Positions 1 to 11,379 are shown, counted from the first letter of the stretch. The stretch is DNA of 64,000 nucleotides from Candidatus Nitrotoga arctica (GCF_918378365.1 NZ_OU912926.1:2604001-2668000); one strand, 5' to 3'. Translations and numbers: made by a program. The notes: generated from the letters alone by a model not told the origin.

Positions 1-139
1 ATTAAACTACGTCTGGCCCGATTACTCAAGGGCACCACTATAAATCCAACAATATTGCAATACTGCGTTGATCTACAGATTTTACCGCTTACATGTTAAA
101 CATACTGCCTGTTAAACTTAACTCGCGTCTTGTCTCAAT

Positions 140-784
140 TTAGAAAGTTGAATTTTCAAATGTACTCTCAAATTTTGAAGTTCCCAAGAGATACAGTTCA
201 TTACTTCGATCACGCGAAGAGTCTGGCTTACGCGTCACCACTCGAGCAAAGTAACTACGCATCAACTTAATATAGTCCTCAAAACCTACGCCTTGAAACA
301 CTTTCACCAGAAATGTGCCGCTTGGTTGCAAATGGCGTAATGAAAAGTCCAGCGCCAGTTCCGCCAAATGCATAGCACGTGCCTGATCGCTTATGTTGAT
401 GCCACTAATATTGGGGGACATATCAGAAATTACAAGTCCAATTTTCTTGCCACCCAGCTTGCTCTCAATTTGTGCCATCACACTGTCGTCGCGGAAATCA
501 CCTTGAATAAACTCTACGCCATGTATCGGGTGCAATGGCAACAGGTCGACTGCAATTACCTTGCCCCCTTCAGCCACCTTGATGGCAGCGACTTGCGACC
601 AGCCGCCAGGGGCCGCACCCAAGTCAACCACCACCATACCACGTTTGAGTAGCCGGTCACGCTCATCAATTTCTAATAATTTATATGCCGCACGCGAACG
701 GTAACCTTCCTTCTGCGCACGCTGCACATATGAATCATTAACATGTTCATGCATCCATTGTTTACTACTTTTAGATCGCTTCAT
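140..784 (-). CDS. rlmE: 23S rRNA (uridine-2552-2'-O)-methyltransferase RlmE
   Basis: RlmE (FtsJ/RrmJ) methylates the 2'-OH of U2552 in the A-loop of 23S rRNA, using SAM, late in 50S assembly. The 214-residue protein has the family's usual length. The SAM-binding motif [12 protein letters not shown] lies near residues 53–64, and DMSPN near 121 and KVFQG near 161 fit the K-D-K-E catalytic set. It is divergent from yhbY, with only about 36 bases between the two starts. In relatives ftsH usually follows rlmE; the 139 bases left in the window show no ftsH start. The family call is secure. Confidence 0.96.
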   Translation of the reverse strand: MKRSKSSKQWMHEHVNDSYVQRAQKEGYRSRAAYKLLEIDERDRLLKRGMVVVDLGAAPGGWSQVAAIKVAEGGKVIAVDLLPLHPIHGVEFIQGDFRDDSVMAQIESKLGGKKIGLVISDMSPNISGINISDQARAMHLAELALDFSLRHLQPSGTFLVKVFQGVGFEDYIKLMRSYFARVVTRKPDSSRDRSNELYLLGTSKFESTFENSTF

Positions 785-820
785 CGTTTAAAATGTCAGC
801 CTTATCAGGAGCCAATAAAA

Positions 821-1162
821 TTGCTAACACTAACTGTATTACAACGCCAAAACCTCAAAGCGCGCGCTCATCCGCTTAAACCCACCGTCATGATTGGATC
901 AGCAGGATTAACCCCCACCGTACTGGGAGAAATCTCCTGCGCCTTGAAAAGCCATGAATTAATCAAAATCAGGGTTATGAATGAGGATCGAGAAGCACGC
1001 TTAGTTATCTTGGAACAAATTTGCACACAATTGAACGCAGTAGCGGTGCAACATATTGGCAAAATCCTGGTGATATATCAACCACAAGAAGATGTACCCG
1101 AGAGGAAACCTGCACAACACAAAGGCAAGCGGCTCAGCAAAAAACAGTTGGGTAGCCGCTAA
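821..1162 (+). CDS. yhbY: YhbY/CRS1-YhbY (CRM) domain RNA-binding protein
   Basis: A small single-CRM-domain protein of about 113 residues. The family binds pre-50S ribosomal particles in bacteria. The frame is open upstream to an ATG at 743, but homology begins at LTLTVLQRQNLKARAHPLKP. A TTG at 821 preceded by AGGAG at 807–811 (9-base spacing) gives the expected length, so I chose it; the longer form would overlap rlmE. A GxxG-like loop (IGSAGLTP) lies near residues 25–32. A basic tail ends in KRLSKKQLGSR. Divergent from rlmE, another ribosome-assembly gene. Confidence 0.9.
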   Translation: MLTLTVLQRQNLKARAHPLKPTVMIGSAGLTPTVLGEISCALKSHELIKIRVMNEDREARLVILEQICTQLNAVAVQHIGKILVIYQPQEDVPERKPAQHKGKRLSKKQLGSR

Positions 1163-1311
1163 ATTTCCCGGCCTTATAATTACGTCCTGCCACCTCTTGT
1201 GTAGAGGTGAGCGAGCAGCCATACCGCTCTTCCCAGATGCTTGAAAGGTCACTAGCAGCGCAAAACACTTATCTGCGTTTTTCTTATCCCTACCAAAGGT
1301 GCTTGGAAGAC

Positions 1312-1788
1312 TTAAATATATTGCACATTCACGATCTCATATTCGCGAACACCGCCTGGAGCTTGAACTTCAGCTACATCTCCACTGTACTTACCGATCA
1401 GTGCCCGTGCAATTGGAGAGCTGATGGAAATCTTACCCTGCCTAATATCAGCTTCATCATCTCCGACAATCTGATAAGTCACCACATCGCCGCTTGCGAG
1501 ATCTTCCAGCCTCACGGTCGCGCCAAACACACAACGGCCGTCCGCATTGATGGTCTTTGGATCTATTACTTGAGCATTACCCAGCTTGCTTCCCAACTCT
1601 AGAATGCGCCCCTCAACAAAACTTTGACGCTCTTTAGCCGCTTCATATTCAGCATTTTCAGACAAATCCCCTTGCGCGCGCGCTTCGGAAATGGCATTTA
1701 TCACCCATGGGCGATCAACGGTTTTCAAATGATGCAGTTCGTTACGCAATAGTTCAGCACCTACCACGGTTAATGGAATCTTGCTCAT
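1312..1788 (-). CDS. greA: Transcription elongation factor GreA
   Basis: GreA enters the RNA polymerase secondary channel and stimulates cleavage of backtracked transcripts. At 158 residues it has the standard length: an N-terminal coiled coil with the acidic tip DLSENAEYEAAKE (about residues 41–53), then a C-terminal FKBP-like domain containing GDDEADIRQGKISISSPIARALIG. It sits 23 bases downstream of carB on the same strand, the usual dapB–carAB–greA order, so it is probably the last gene of the car transcript. Confidence 0.97.
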   Translation of the reverse strand: MSKIPLTVVGAELLRNELHHLKTVDRPWVINAISEARAQGDLSENAEYEAAKERQSFVEGRILELGSKLGNAQVIDPKTINADGRCVFGATVRLEDLASGDVVTYQIVGDDEADIRQGKISISSPIARALIGKYSGDVAEVQAPGGVREYEIVNVQYI

Positions 1789-1811
1789 ACTGATTCTTCC
1801 TTCTTATGTTC

Positions 1812-4800
1812 TTAATGGATCAGACGCTGATGCTGCGTCTGCAAGTCATACACATGTAATTCAGCGATGTGCTGCATGCCCAAACAAGCTGCGCGCGCAC
1901 CTGCCAGAGTTGTGTAATAAGTCACCCGTTTTTGCAATGCGGCATGACGGATAGAATAAGAATCTTGCATCGCGCTACGCTTACTATCCACGGTGTTAAT
2001 AATCAGGCTGATTTCGCCGTTCTTGATCATATCCACGATGTGCGGACGACCTTCTGCCACCTTGTTCGCCACAGCTACAGCAACACCCGCGGCCGCTAAT
2101 ACCGTAGCGGTACCACGCGTGGCCAACACAGCAAAGCCCATATCGCGCAGGCTCTTGGCAATTTCCACGGCACCCAATTTATCCGCACCACGCACACTGA
2201 TAAACACCTTGCCGGTGGAGGGTAATTTCACTCCCGCCGCCAATTGCGATTTAACAAAAGCTTCCGCAAAGGTGTCGCCCACACCCATTACCTCCCCCGT
2301 GGATTTCATTTCCGGGCCAAGAATGATATCCACACCGGGGAATTTAATAAATGGAAACACCGCCTCCTTGACCGAATAATATGATGGAATAACTTCTTTA
2401 GTCACGCCCTGCTGCGCCAAAGTTTTACCAACCATACAACGTGCAGCCACCTTGGCCAGCGGAATTCCAGTAGCTTTGGACACGAAGGGCACGGTACGTG
2501 AGGCGCGCGGATTTACTTCAAGTACAAATACAGATTCACCCTGAATGGCATACTGTACATTCATCAGGCCGACTACATTCAGCGCTCTGGCCATCGCCTT
2601 GGTCTGGCGGCGCAACTCATCCTGGAGCTGTGGCGACAAACTAAAAGGTGGTAAGGAACAGGCCGAGTCACCAGAATGTACCCCCGCCTCTTCAATGTGC
2701 TCCATAATGCCGCCGACCAGCACATCTGTACCGTCACTTACCGCATCCACATCTACCTCAATCGCATCATTAAGAAAGCGGTCGAGCAAAATCGGCATGC
2801 GTTCTGGAAAAATATTGGCGCTCTCCACTGCCTCGCGCATATAACGTTCCAAATCAGGCTGAGAATGAACAATCTCCATGGCACGCCCACCCAATACATT
2901 GCTGGGCCGCATCACCAGCGGGTAGCCAATCTCTTGCGCTGCCAGCACCGCCTGTTCCGACGTGCTGACCGTCCGATTAGGCGGTTGTTTTAAGTCCAAT
3001 TGCTGCAACATCACACGGAAACGCGCACGGTCTTCCGCACAGTCGATCATGTCTGGCGTGGTGCCTATAATGGGCACACCGTTTTTCTCTAAGCCACGCG
3101 CCAGCTTCAACGGCGTCTGGCCCCCAAACTGCACGATCACACCAGCCGGCTTTTCCACAGCCACAATTTCCAGCACATCTTCCAACGTCAGCGGTTCGAA
3201 ATACAGACGATCGGACGTATCATAATCAGTAGACACAGTCTCTGGATTACAATTAACCATGATGGTCTCATAGCCATCCTCACGCAACGCCAGCGCGGCA
3301 TGCACACAGCAATAATCGAACTCGATTCCTTGACCAATACGATTAGGCCCACCACCCAGCACCATAATTTTTTTTCTGGTTGTAGGCTGTGCTTCACATT
3401 CCTCTTCATAGGTAGAATACATATAGGCAGTATCGGTAGCGAATTCAGCAGCACAAGTGTCCACCCGCTTGAACACCGGACGGATGCCCAGCGCACGGCG
3501 GCAAGCACGCACAGCAGCTGCATCACTTCCCAGCAACTTGGCCAAACGTTTATCCGAAAACCCCTTGCGTTTTAATCCACGCAATTCCCCCATATCCAGA
3601 CTACCCAGCGTACGGCCCACCAGCGCAATTTCGCGCTTGATCAGGTCTTCGATCTGCACCAGGAACCAAGGGTCAATTTTGCTTAAGCCGAACACCTCTT
3701 CCAGTGTCATGCCCATGCGGAAAGCATCTCCCACATACCAGATGCGGTCCGGCCCTGGTGCGCCCAATTCAGCGGCAATCAACTCATGATCGGTTGTTTT
3801 TCCGTCTAGTCCATCCACCCCCACTTCCAGCCCACGTAGCGCCTTCTGAAACGATTCCTGAAAAGTGCGACCAATTGCCATCACTTCGCCCACTGATTTC
3901 ATCTGTGTCGTTAAACGGTCATTGGCCTGCGTGAATTTCTCAAAAGCGAAACGTGGAATCTTGGTCACAACGTAATCTATTGTCGGCTCAAATGAAGCTG
4001 GAGTTGCCCCGCCCGTAATTTCATTCTTCAACTCATCCAGCGTGTATCCTACCGCCAGCTTCGCCGCCACTTTGGCAATTGGAAATCCAGTGGCCTTGGA
4101 TGCCAGCGCCGAAGAACGCGATACGCGCGGATTCATCTCAATGACCACCATATGCCCATTTTCAGGATTAATGGCAAACTGTACGTTAGAGCCGCCCGTA
4201 TCCACGCCAATTTCACGTAACACCGCAATGCTCGCATTGCGCATGATCTGGTATTCCTTGTCGGTCAGCGTCTGCGCTGGTGCCACAGTGATGGAGTCGC
4301 CAGTGTGCACACCCATCGGATCTAAATTTTCAATCGAGCAGACAATTATGCAGTTATCGGCGCGGTCACGCACCACTTCCATTTCGAACTCTTTCCAACC
4401 AAGCAGTGACTCTTCAATCAATAATTCCTTAGTGGGGCTAGCCTCCAGACCGCGCTCACAAATCTCTACGAACTCTTCACGATTATAAGCAATACCGCCG
4501 CCCGAGCCACCCATGGTAAAGGATGGACGGATAACTGTAGGAAAGCCCATCACCTGCTGCACCTGCAACGCCTCTTCCATACTATGCGCAATCGCCGAGC
4601 GCGCCGAGGCCAAGCCAATACGCGTCATCGCCTGCTTAAATTTTTCGCGGTCTTCCGCCATGTCGATGGCCTCGCGCGATGCGCCTATCATTTCCACACC
4701 GTACTTTTCCAGCACACCGTATTTAGCCAAATCTAGCGCGCAATTCAACGCGGTCTGTCCACCCATAGTAGGCAAGATCGCTTCCGGCCTTTCCTTGGCA

Positions 4801-5033
4801 ATGATTTTTTCCACTATCCGCCAAGTGATCGGCTCAATATAGGTAGCATCCGCCATGTTTGGATCGGTCATGATGGTGGCCGGATTCGAATTCACCAAAA
4901 TCACGCGATAACCTTCTTCACGTAACGCCTTACACGCCTGTACACCGGAATAATCAAATTCACACGCCTGTCCGATGATGATGGGACCCGCTCCGATGAT
5001 CAGGATAGATTTTATGTCAGTACGTTTAGGCAT
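1812..5033 (-). CDS. carB: Carbamoyl-phosphate synthase large subunit
   Basis: The synthetase subunit makes carbamoyl phosphate from bicarbonate, ATP and the ammonia channelled from CarA, feeding pyrimidine and arginine synthesis. The 1,073-residue protein is full length. Two homologous ATP-grasp halves are visible; each starts with a conserved nucleotide-binding segment ([19 protein letters not shown] near residue 12, and [19 protein letters not shown] near 561). The C-terminal MGS-like allosteric domain starts near residue 940. Translation starts one base after the carA stop, so the two are tightly coupled. Confidence 0.98.
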   Translation of the reverse strand: MPKRTDIKSILIIGAGPIIIGQACEFDYSGVQACKALREEGYRVILVNSNPATIMTDPNMADATYIEPITWRIVEKIIAKERPEAILPTMGGQTALNCALDLAKYGVLEKYGVEMIGASREAIDMAEDREKFKQAMTRIGLASARSAIAHSMEEALQVQQVMGFPTVIRPSFTMGGSGGGIAYNREEFVEICERGLEASPTKELLIEESLLGWKEFEMEVVRDRADNCIIVCSIENLDPMGVHTGDSITVAPAQTLTDKEYQIMRNASIAVLREIGVDTGGSNVQFAINPENGHMVVIEMNPRVSRSSALASKATGFPIAKVAAKLAVGYTLDELKNEITGGATPASFEPTIDYVVTKIPRFAFEKFTQANDRLTTQMKSVGEVMAIGRTFQESFQKALRGLEVGVDGLDGKTTDHELIAAELGAPGPDRIWYVGDAFRMGMTLEEVFGLSKIDPWFLVQIEDLIKREIALVGRTLGSLDMGELRGLKRKGFSDKRLAKLLGSDAAAVRACRRALGIRPVFKRVDTCAAEFATDTAYMYSTYEEECEAQPTTRKKIMVLGGGPNRIGQGIEFDYCCVHAALALREDGYETIMVNCNPETVSTDYDTSDRLYFEPLTLEDVLEIVAVEKPAGVIVQFGGQTPLKLARGLEKNGVPIIGTTPDMIDCAEDRARFRVMLQQLDLKQPPNRTVSTSEQAVLAAQEIGYPLVMRPSNVLGGRAMEIVHSQPDLERYMREAVESANIFPERMPILLDRFLNDAIEVDVDAVSDGTDVLVGGIMEHIEEAGVHSGDSACSLPPFSLSPQLQDELRRQTKAMARALNVVGLMNVQYAIQGESVFVLEVNPRASRTVPFVSKATGIPLAKVAARCMVGKTLAQQGVTKEVIPSYYSVKEAVFPFIKFPGVDIILGPEMKSTGEVMGVGDTFAEAFVKSQLAAGVKLPSTGKVFISVRGADKLGAVEIAKSLRDMGFAVLATRGTATVLAAAGVAVAVANKVAEGRPHIVDMIKNGEISLIINTVDSKRSAMQDSYSIRHAALQKRVTYYTTLAGARAACLGMQHIAELHVYDLQTQHQRLIH

Positions 5034-5034
5034 A

Positions 5035-6162
5035 TCAGGAACTCTTGCGCATCAGCGCCACGAAGCGATCAAACAAATAATCCACATCATGTGGGCCGGG
5101 GCTGGCTTCAGGATGACCTTGGAAACAGAACGCAGGCTTATCGGTCAACTCGAAGCCCTGTAACGTGCCATCGAACAGCGACACATGTGTCACACGTGCA
5201 TTCGCCGGCAAGGTCGTCGCATCCACTGCAAAACCGTGGTTCTGACTGGTAATCATCACATGTTTACTCTGCAGGTCCTGAACCGGATGGTTTGCGCCTC
5301 GATGACCGAGTTTCATTTTCACCGTCTTAGCTCCCACTGCCAAGCTAAGAATCTGATGTCCCAGACAAATGCCGAACAACGGCACACCCACACGTAAAAA
5401 TTGCTGCGTTGCCGCAATAGCATAATTGCACGGCTCAGGATCCCCCGGGCCATTTGGCAGTAACACTCCGTCCGGTTTGAGCGCCAATACATCTTCGGCA
5501 CTGGTCTTAGCGGGCACAACTGTGATCTTGCAGCCGCGTTCGGCCAGCTTGCGCAGAATATTGTGCTTAGTGCCAAAGTCATATGCCACCACATGGAACT
5601 CGGAGCGCTCATTATTGCGGTAACCGTCCTTCAAATCCCACTCTCGTTGCGTCCAATCGTAATACTTTTCACAAGAGGCATGCTGCGCCAGATCCATTCC
5701 ACCTAGCCCCACAAAGTCGCGCGCCGCATGTAGCGCCGCCCCCTCATCTATACCGGTGGCAATGCAGCCGTTCTGAGCACCCTTTTCGCGCAGAATGCGC
5801 GTTAACTTACGGGTGTCAATATCGGAAATTGCCACTATTTTATTGGCTTTAAGGTAATCAGACAGCGATTGGGTGCTGCGCCAGTTGCTCACCGTCAAGG
5901 ACAAATCACGGATCACCAGTCCGCTGGCAAACACTTGGCGCGATTCTTCGTCCTCAACATTCATGCCCACATTGCCGATGTGAGGATAAGTCAGAGTGAC
6001 AATTTGTTTAAAGTAAGATGGGTCAGTAAGAATTTCCTGGTAGCCGGTCATCGAGGTATTAAACACCACCTCGCCCACGCACATGCCAGAAACGCCAATG
6101 GCAGTACCACGAAACACCGTCCCATCGGCAAGCACAAGAATGGCAGGGTTCGTTTGCGACAC
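5035..6162 (-). CDS. carA: Carbamoyl-phosphate synthase small (glutaminase) subunit
   Basis: CarA hydrolyses glutamine and passes ammonia to CarB. The 375-residue protein has the CarA-specific N-terminal domain ([16 protein letters not shown] start, then [15 protein letters not shown]). A class I glutamine amidotransferase domain follows, with the nucleophile elbow GICLGHQIL near residue 268 and the His/Glu pair in [11 protein letters not shown] near 352. It is the first gene of carAB; the 367 bases upstream would hold the promoter and any attenuator. I saw no clear pyrimidine leader. Confidence 0.97.
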   Translation of the reverse strand: MSQTNPAILVLADGTVFRGTAIGVSGMCVGEVVFNTSMTGYQEILTDPSYFKQIVTLTYPHIGNVGMNVEDEESRQVFASGLVIRDLSLTVSNWRSTQSLSDYLKANKIVAISDIDTRKLTRILREKGAQNGCIATGIDEGAALHAARDFVGLGGMDLAQHASCEKYYDWTQREWDLKDGYRNNERSEFHVVAYDFGTKHNILRKLAERGCKITVVPAKTSAEDVLALKPDGVLLPNGPGDPEPCNYAIAATQQFLRVGVPLFGICLGHQILSLAVGAKTVKMKLGHRGANHPVQDLQSKHVMITSQNHGFAVDATTLPANARVTHVSLFDGTLQGFELTDKPAFCFQGHPEASPGPHDVDYLFDRFVALMRKSS

Positions 6163-6529
6163 CAGATCTCTCCAAGGTAGCTATTAGTCTTAACATTTCA
6201 TAAATTCGCGTGATGATCGCGCAAGATTTTACGAGTTGGGAAATTTCCCCATCCCAGCGAACCTTACTTACTTGATTAGCCAGCTTTGTGAACGAACCAG
6301 GCTAAACACCCGATAGAACAACACCTTGCATGGCAACCAAAAAACCAAAGCGAGTACACGCCAATTTATGAAACATTCGGGCTAACAGCTCAGATGACAT
6401 AAAGAAGCGGGACGAACCGATCGTTCATCCCGCCATTATTTTTTTGAATTATACCTCATAGCGAGGGGGGTATCAAATGCGAAACCTAATCTATCGGCTT
6501 AACTGAATTCACAGTCACCTGGTAAATAA
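6163..6529. other. Intergenic region between the DUF4202 gene and carA
   Basis: No coding frame stands out. The region must contain the carA promoter on the minus strand. The only clear structure is the hairpin at 6407–6433 described separately. Confidence 0.5.
6407..6446 (+). terminator. Hairpin with T-rich tail
   Basis: Arms GCGGGACGAAC (6407–6417) and GTTCATCCCGC (6423–6433) pair over 11 positions with one mismatch around a 5-base loop, and a T-rich run follows on the plus strand. The adjoining genes read on the minus strand, where the tail (CTTCTTT) is weaker. It may still end transcription of the DUF4202 gene before carA. The fold is seen in sequence; its function is inferred. Confidence 0.5.
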
Positions 6530-7135
6530 TCAGGCCACAGCCAGGGCTTTATTAATCACTACCCGCAGTTCTGAAGTAAAGTTGCATTTCAATGCCGTTA
6601 TGTGACCTTTCTCGGACATTTTTTTCCAAGTTTTGCGGAGAATATTGAGCAGTTTTTCTTCTTCAAAATAACTATATTTATTAACAAACTCTACCAGATA
6701 ATACTGAAGGAACACTAAGCCAACGACGTCTTCCAATATCTGGCTTTCCGGGTTGGTTTTAAGCTTTTCTTTGCGCAACAGCGCTTGTACATTAGCAATC
6801 ATTTCCTCGTTGTAACCTACCTCGCGCATAATTCCACCAGTAATTTCACCGTGAAATTTAAACAATTCCATGCGCCAACATTTATAGCCTACCTTATCCA
6901 TCGGATAATTGTCGCGTGCGATTTTCCAGCGGCAGATATGCTGACAACGCGCTGCCAGTTGTAATATTTCAGATGCATCAGGCTCAAAATGCTTAAGCAT
7001 GGCAGTCATGCGTTTAGAATAGAGTAGTTCTTTGGGATAAATCAAACCCTCAAAAACATCTTGATTAGGATCAGCAGCGTTAGCGGCATCAAATTTGACA
7101 AACGCTTGTTCAAAGCGGGGGAAATTAGCGATCAT
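6530..7135 (-). CDS. DUF4202 family protein
   Basis: A 201-residue protein with the look of the DUF4202 family: conserved DPN near residue 23, YPKELLYSKRMTAML, AARCQHICRW and FKFHGEI, all rich in His/Cys/Arg. No catalytic activity is established to my knowledge. The spaced H-x-C and H-G-E residues could bind a metal, which is inference. There is no signal peptide or membrane segment. It separates dapB from carA, which are adjacent in many relatives, and has its own flanking spaces (93 and 367 bases), so it may be transcribed independently. Confidence 0.75.
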   Translation of the reverse strand: MIANFPRFEQAFVKFDAANAADPNQDVFEGLIYPKELLYSKRMTAMLKHFEPDASEILQLAARCQHICRWKIARDNYPMDKVGYKCWRMELFKFHGEITGGIMREVGYNEEMIANVQALLRKEKLKTNPESQILEDVVGLVFLQYYLVEFVNKYSYFEEEKLLNILRKTWKKMSEKGHITALKCNFTSELRVVINKALAVA

Positions 7136-7228
7136 GTTGCTATCTTTAGCATCTCAACACAATATTAAGCAAAATGATTGTGCTAAATATTAATTATTCT
7201 CTGTTGAAGAAGCGCACTACCTAAGCAC

Positions 7229-8035
7229 TTACTTCAACCCAAGCACATCCTGCATGTCATACATCCCAGCCGCATTGACTTGCAAAAAACGTGCGGCGCG
7301 TAGCGCACCAAGAGCAAAAGTAGCGCGACTACTAGCCTTGTGAGTAATCTCGATACGTTCGCCGATGCCTGCAAATAGTACAGTATGGTCTCCCACAATG
7401 TCGCCACCGCGCACGGTGGCGAAGCCAATGGTGGACGGATCGCGTTCACCTGTAACACCTTCACGACCATATACAGCGCATTTAGCAAGATCGCGCCCCA
7501 GCGTTTTTGCAATTACTTCTCCCATGCCCAGCGCGGTTCCGGAGGGTGCATCTACTTTGTGACGGTGATGTGCTTCGATGATTTCAATATCATAGCCATG
7601 GCTTAACACTTTGGACGCCATTTCCAGCAACTTGAAGGTAAGATTTACGCCTACGCTCATGTTGGGAGCAAACACGATACCGATATGCTGCGCTGCCGCA
7701 CCCAACTGCGCCTTTTGCTGCGCAGAAAGACCGGTGGTGCCGATAACCATCGGCACGCCGAGCTTTATACATACTCCAAGGTGATGCATCGTCCCTTCCG
7801 GGCGAGTAAAATCAATCAGCACATTCGCGCCTTGCAGAGCATCCTCCACATCATCGGTAATCCTCACGCCGCATGCGCTACCAGCCAACTCGCCTGCATT
7901 CTTCCCCAACTGCGGACTGGAAGTATGTTCCAAAGCCGCATGTAATGTCAGATCATCCGACTGTAGTATGCCTTCTAGCAAAGCCTTGCCCATTCGCCCG
8001 CTACAACCGGCAATTGCGATTTTTATTTTATTCAT
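7229..8035 (-). CDS. dapB: 4-hydroxy-tetrahydrodipicolinate reductase
   Basis: DapB reduces 4-hydroxy-tetrahydrodipicolinate with NAD(P)H in the lysine/meso-diaminopimelate pathway. The 268-residue protein shows the Rossmann motif [13 protein letters not shown] near residue 7, the loop [12 protein letters not shown] near 75, the catalytic segment [16 protein letters not shown] near 155–170, and [13 protein letters not shown] near 236. The length is normal. It starts 26 bases after bamE on the same strand and may share its transcript. Confidence 0.97.
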   Translation of the reverse strand: MNKIKIAIAGCSGRMGKALLEGILQSDDLTLHAALEHTSSPQLGKNAGELAGSACGVRITDDVEDALQGANVLIDFTRPEGTMHHLGVCIKLGVPMVIGTTGLSAQQKAQLGAAAQHIGIVFAPNMSVGVNLTFKLLEMASKVLSHGYDIEIIEAHHRHKVDAPSGTALGMGEVIAKTLGRDLAKCAVYGREGVTGERDPSTIGFATVRGGDIVGDHTVLFAGIGERIEITHKASSRATFALGALRAARFLQVNAAGMYDMQDVLGLK

Positions 8036-8061
8036 CGCTACTCCTTGAATATTTTCCAGGG

Positions 8062-8457
8062 CTAATTCTCGCCGGCCGGTTCAGCCGATACAGGCACGAC
8101 CATCGCCGGTAGCGCGGGCATATTGCCATCGTCAATACGAGTTAGGGAGTCCCCCTCAAAATATAGCGTCATACGTTGCTTTTCAAGCAACTTACCCTTT
8201 TTTTCGAGCCGATAGACATAATCCCAACGGCTAGCATGAAAGGCATCATTGACCAATGGCGTGCCCAGGATAGCCTGCACCTGCAATCGCGTCATACCCA
8301 ACTTGAGCTTATGACGCATCTCAGGAGTAACCATATTGCCTTGATTAATTTCCATCTTGTGAGCAGTGAACGAGGGTAGCTTAGGCATAGTTATTCCACT
8401 GCACGAAACGAGCAACGCAGAAACAACAATCAACTTAATGCGCATAGTAAAAGCCAT
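8062..8457 (-). CDS. bamE: Outer membrane assembly lipoprotein BamE (SmpA/OmlA)
   Basis: BamE is a small lipoprotein of the BAM complex that inserts outer-membrane proteins. From the Met at 8457 the product is about 131 residues and begins with a lipoprotein signal ([16 protein letters not shown]; lipobox LVSC). The SmpA/OmlA fold follows: [30 protein letters not shown], then WDYVY. The frame is open further upstream into recN, but only this start (or the Met four codons later) places the signal peptide at the N-terminus. It follows recN closely. Confidence 0.92.
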   Translation of the reverse strand: MAFTMRIKLIVVSALLVSCSGITMPKLPSFTAHKMEINQGNMVTPEMRHKLKLGMTRLQVQAILGTPLVNDAFHASRWDYVYRLEKKGKLLEKQRMTLYFEGDSLTRIDDGNMPALPAMVVPVSAEPAGEN

Positions 8458-8494
8458 GGATAATGGAACTTCAACATGATACATCAAAGCTGCA

Positions 8495-10168
8495 TCAGAA
8501 CGACAGATCGAGTCCTGCCTCAAGCATTTCAGCCGCATGTTTGCGCGTGGTATCAGTAATTCTTACTCCGCCCAACATACGCGCAATTTCCTCGATACGT
8601 TCCGCCCGATTGAGGATAGATATAGTACTCACAGTAGCACCGTTTCGGCTGGACTTGCTCACTTGCCATTGGGCATCCGCCATCGCTGCCACCTGCGGCA
8701 AATGCGTTACGCACATTACTTGATGTCGCTGTCCTACGCGCTTAAGCAAAGCACCAACGATCTCCGCCACACGCCCTCCTATGCCACTATCCACTTCGTC
8801 AAAGATCAACGTGGGCACGGTGGCTGCCTGACTGGCGGCCACCTGTATTGCCAGACTAATCCGCGATAATTCGCCACCAGAGGCAACTTTTGCCAAGCTG
8901 CGCAACGGCGAACCGGGATTGATCGCCACCTGAAATTCGAGTGCTTCCAGCCCCTGTGCATTTCCTTCGGCAAGTGGTTTCAGTGCCACAGCGAAGTTGC
9001 CGCCCTGCATGGCCAAAGTCTGCATTGCAGAAGTAATTTCACGCGATAATTTTTCAGCTGCTTTCTTGCGCACCGCACCCACTTTTTTCGCAGCAAACAG
9101 ATACTGCTCACGCGCGGCAGCCTCTTGCTGCGCCAATGCGGCAAGGTCAGCATCGCTGCCCAGATCATCTAACCGCGCGACAATACACTGCAAGGCTCCG
9201 GGCAATTGCTCCGGCAATACCCGGTATTTGCGCGACGCATCCACCACCGCAGCCATGCGCTGTTCCTGCTCGCGTAATTTTTGCGGGTCAACGTCCACTT
9301 GCTGTGGATAATGACGTAACGCATACACGGCTTCCTGCAAATCGTTTTGGGCACTTTCCACAATATTAAGCGTGTCCTGCAAAGATCCGTCGAATTCAAT
9401 GCCGACGCGTAAACGGACAGTAAGCGCATTCAATTGCGCAAGACAGGCAGTATCGGCCTCACTTAATATTTCCACGCCAAACTGTGCGGTTTCCAACAAG
9501 TCAGCGGCGTGCGACAGGCGCGCATATTCGCTCTGTAATTCCATCCACGCCTGTACTGTGAAGTTCAGCATTTCCAGCTCGTGCCGCTGGAACAACAGTA
9601 ATTCACGCTCGCTAGCCACTTCTTCAGCTGTTTGCTCCAGTTTTGTATGGTGGCGAAGCAACGTTTGCCACGCACGGAATAATCCCGCCAACTCTCCCAC
9701 CTCGCTTATCAAACCGGCATAGCCATCCAACAGGTCGCGCTGAGCATCGGGACGCAACAAGGATTGATGTGCATGCTGACCGTGGATATCGAGCAGATAC
9801 TCACCCGCATCGCGCATCTGTTGCAACGTGGCGCTACGCCCATTAATGAAACCACGCGACCGTCCGTTGACATCCAGCACCCTACGCAGCAAGCATACAT
9901 TCGCATCACCTACCAACTCTTGCTCGCGCAACCAGGATTGCAAATCGGGCAAGTCGGCTATATCGAATTCCGTACTGATCTCGGCGCGCTCACAACCGCT
10001 ACGCACCATGCCCGCATCGCCACGCTCGCCCAACGCCAGCGACAATGCGTCAATCAAAATGGATTTACCCGCACCCGTCTCGCCAGTGAGCGCGGTGAAG
10101 CCGGAGGAAAAATCGAGCTCAAGGAAATCAACGATGACAAAATCGCGGATACTAAGAAACTTCAACAT
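8495..10168 (-). CDS. recN: DNA repair protein RecN
   Basis: RecN is an SMC-like ATPase acting at double-strand breaks. The 557-residue protein has an N-terminal Walker A (LTGETGAGKSILIDAL, near residue 28), a central coiled-coil region, the ABC-type signature KVASGGELSRISLAIQ near 430, and a Walker B segment LIFDEVDSGIGG near 456. The start overlaps the nadK stop by one base (TAATG), so nadK and recN are translationally coupled, as in many betaproteobacteria. Confidence 0.96.
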   Translation of the reverse strand: MLKFLSIRDFVIVDFLELDFSSGFTALTGETGAGKSILIDALSLALGERGDAGMVRSGCERAEISTEFDIADLPDLQSWLREQELVGDANVCLLRRVLDVNGRSRGFINGRSATLQQMRDAGEYLLDIHGQHAHQSLLRPDAQRDLLDGYAGLISEVGELAGLFRAWQTLLRHHTKLEQTAEEVASERELLLFQRHELEMLNFTVQAWMELQSEYARLSHAADLLETAQFGVEILSEADTACLAQLNALTVRLRVGIEFDGSLQDTLNIVESAQNDLQEAVYALRHYPQQVDVDPQKLREQEQRMAAVVDASRKYRVLPEQLPGALQCIVARLDDLGSDADLAALAQQEAAAREQYLFAAKKVGAVRKKAAEKLSREITSAMQTLAMQGGNFAVALKPLAEGNAQGLEALEFQVAINPGSPLRSLAKVASGGELSRISLAIQVAASQAATVPTLIFDEVDSGIGGRVAEIVGALLKRVGQRHQVMCVTHLPQVAAMADAQWQVSKSSRNGATVSTISILNRAERIEEIARMLGGVRITDTTRKHAAEMLEAGLDLSF

Positions 10169-11040
10169 TACAATGTTTTATTCCAAAGCAATTTTTCACG
10201 CAATGTACGGTAATAGCTATGTCCTACTGGATGCAATAGACAAGCCGGCTTTGGATGACGTCTCACCAGCACTTTGTCATTTTCCTGCAAGTCAAAATAG
10301 GCGTGGCTATCAAAATGCACGCGCGCATCAGAAATACGGTGCGGCAGAATTTCCAGCAGCGATTCGCTTTTAACAACGATGGGACGATTGCTCAAGGTAT
10401 GCGGACAGACAGGAACCAGAGCGATAAGGTCGAGTGAAGGATGCAAGATAGGGCCGCCAGCGGATAACGCATATGCTGTAGAGCCAGTAGGGGTCGCCAC
10501 AATCAAACCATCTGCACGTTGAAGATATAGATACTCATCATCGATGCGCACTTCGAATTCAATCATGCTGCTGATATTGCCGCGGTGTAACACCACTTCG
10601 TTGAACGCTAGCGAACTAAATACCTCAATACCATCGCGCAAAATACAGGTAGCCAACAACATACGCTGCTCAGTGACGAAATTACCGCCCAGCATAGCGG
10701 CTATGGTTTGCTGCATGGTATCAAGCGAAATGTCAGTAAGAAAACCTAATCGCCCCTGATTCACTCCCACTAACGGAATACCGAGGGGGGCCAAGGTACG
10801 CGCAATGTTCAACATGGTTCCATCGCCGCCCAGCACGATAGCCAGATCTACCTCATCCCCCATCGTGTCCAGAGCCATAACTCTATAGTCGTGCTGTTTT
10901 AGGTGCTCGGCCGTGAGACTATCCACCACTACAGAAACATCTTGCTCGGAAAGAAATGCAGCCAACCGCAGCAACGGCCCGGTAATTTCCGGCGTCTTGT
11001 ATTTTCCGATCAGAGCAACAGTTTTAAAAGGGAGTTTCAT
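10168..11040 (-). CDS. nadK: NAD kinase
   Basis: NadK phosphorylates NAD to NADP using ATP or polyphosphate. The 290-residue protein has the family's GGDGT motif (VLGGDGTMLNIAR, near residue 70), NQGRLGFLTD near 94, and the C-terminal segment TPTGSTAYALSAGGPILHP near 180–198. It is the first gene of a nadK–recN–bamE(–dapB) run. In relatives hrcA lies next to it on the opposite strand; here about 2.5 kb with a PEGA/SUMF1 gene separates them. Confidence 0.97.
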   Translation of the reverse strand: MKLPFKTVALIGKYKTPEITGPLLRLAAFLSEQDVSVVVDSLTAEHLKQHDYRVMALDTMGDEVDLAIVLGGDGTMLNIARTLAPLGIPLVGVNQGRLGFLTDISLDTMQQTIAAMLGGNFVTEQRMLLATCILRDGIEVFSSLAFNEVVLHRGNISSMIEFEVRIDDEYLYLQRADGLIVATPTGSTAYALSAGGPILHPSLDLIALVPVCPHTLSNRPIVVKSESLLEILPHRISDARVHFDSHAYFDLQENDKVLVRRHPKPACLLHPVGHSYYRTLREKLLWNKTL

Positions 11041-11379
11041 AGCATAAATTGTGGCTCTCTAAATTTTTTTTGCAATATCCCCTTCGGCATCCTCTTCGAA
11101 TTTGGAATTGATAAAGTTCAATTCTCATTTAGAGCATAAATTTATCAAATAGAAACCATGGATGAAATTAAACCATAACAATAAATTAATTTCAAAGCAC
11201 AAGCTCAAACATCACGGCCGAATTAGAGAAACACGGCATTACTAATCTGAATATTATTCAAGGTACTCGGTAACTAACCAGACGCTGGCTTGAGATAAAT
11301 AATTCAACTACCCCCTTTATATAAGCAAACAAAAAAATGAGACTAGATAAAATTTAATAAATATAAATTACCCCCCACT
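11041..11379. other. AT-rich spacer, no gene seen
   Basis: This 339-base stretch lies between the nadK start and the end of the PEGA/SUMF1 gene. It is AT-rich, with only short frames on both strands and no strong hairpin. It should contain the nadK promoter. Confidence 0.5.

Noticed and set aside
1..139. Beginning of ftsH downstream of rlmE
   Set aside because: The expected neighbour, but no FtsH-like N-terminus is readable in the available bases.
743..820. N-terminal extension of yhbY from an ATG at 743
   Set aside because: The extra residues do not look like the CRM family and would overlap rlmE; a TTG with AGGAG at the right distance gives the standard length.
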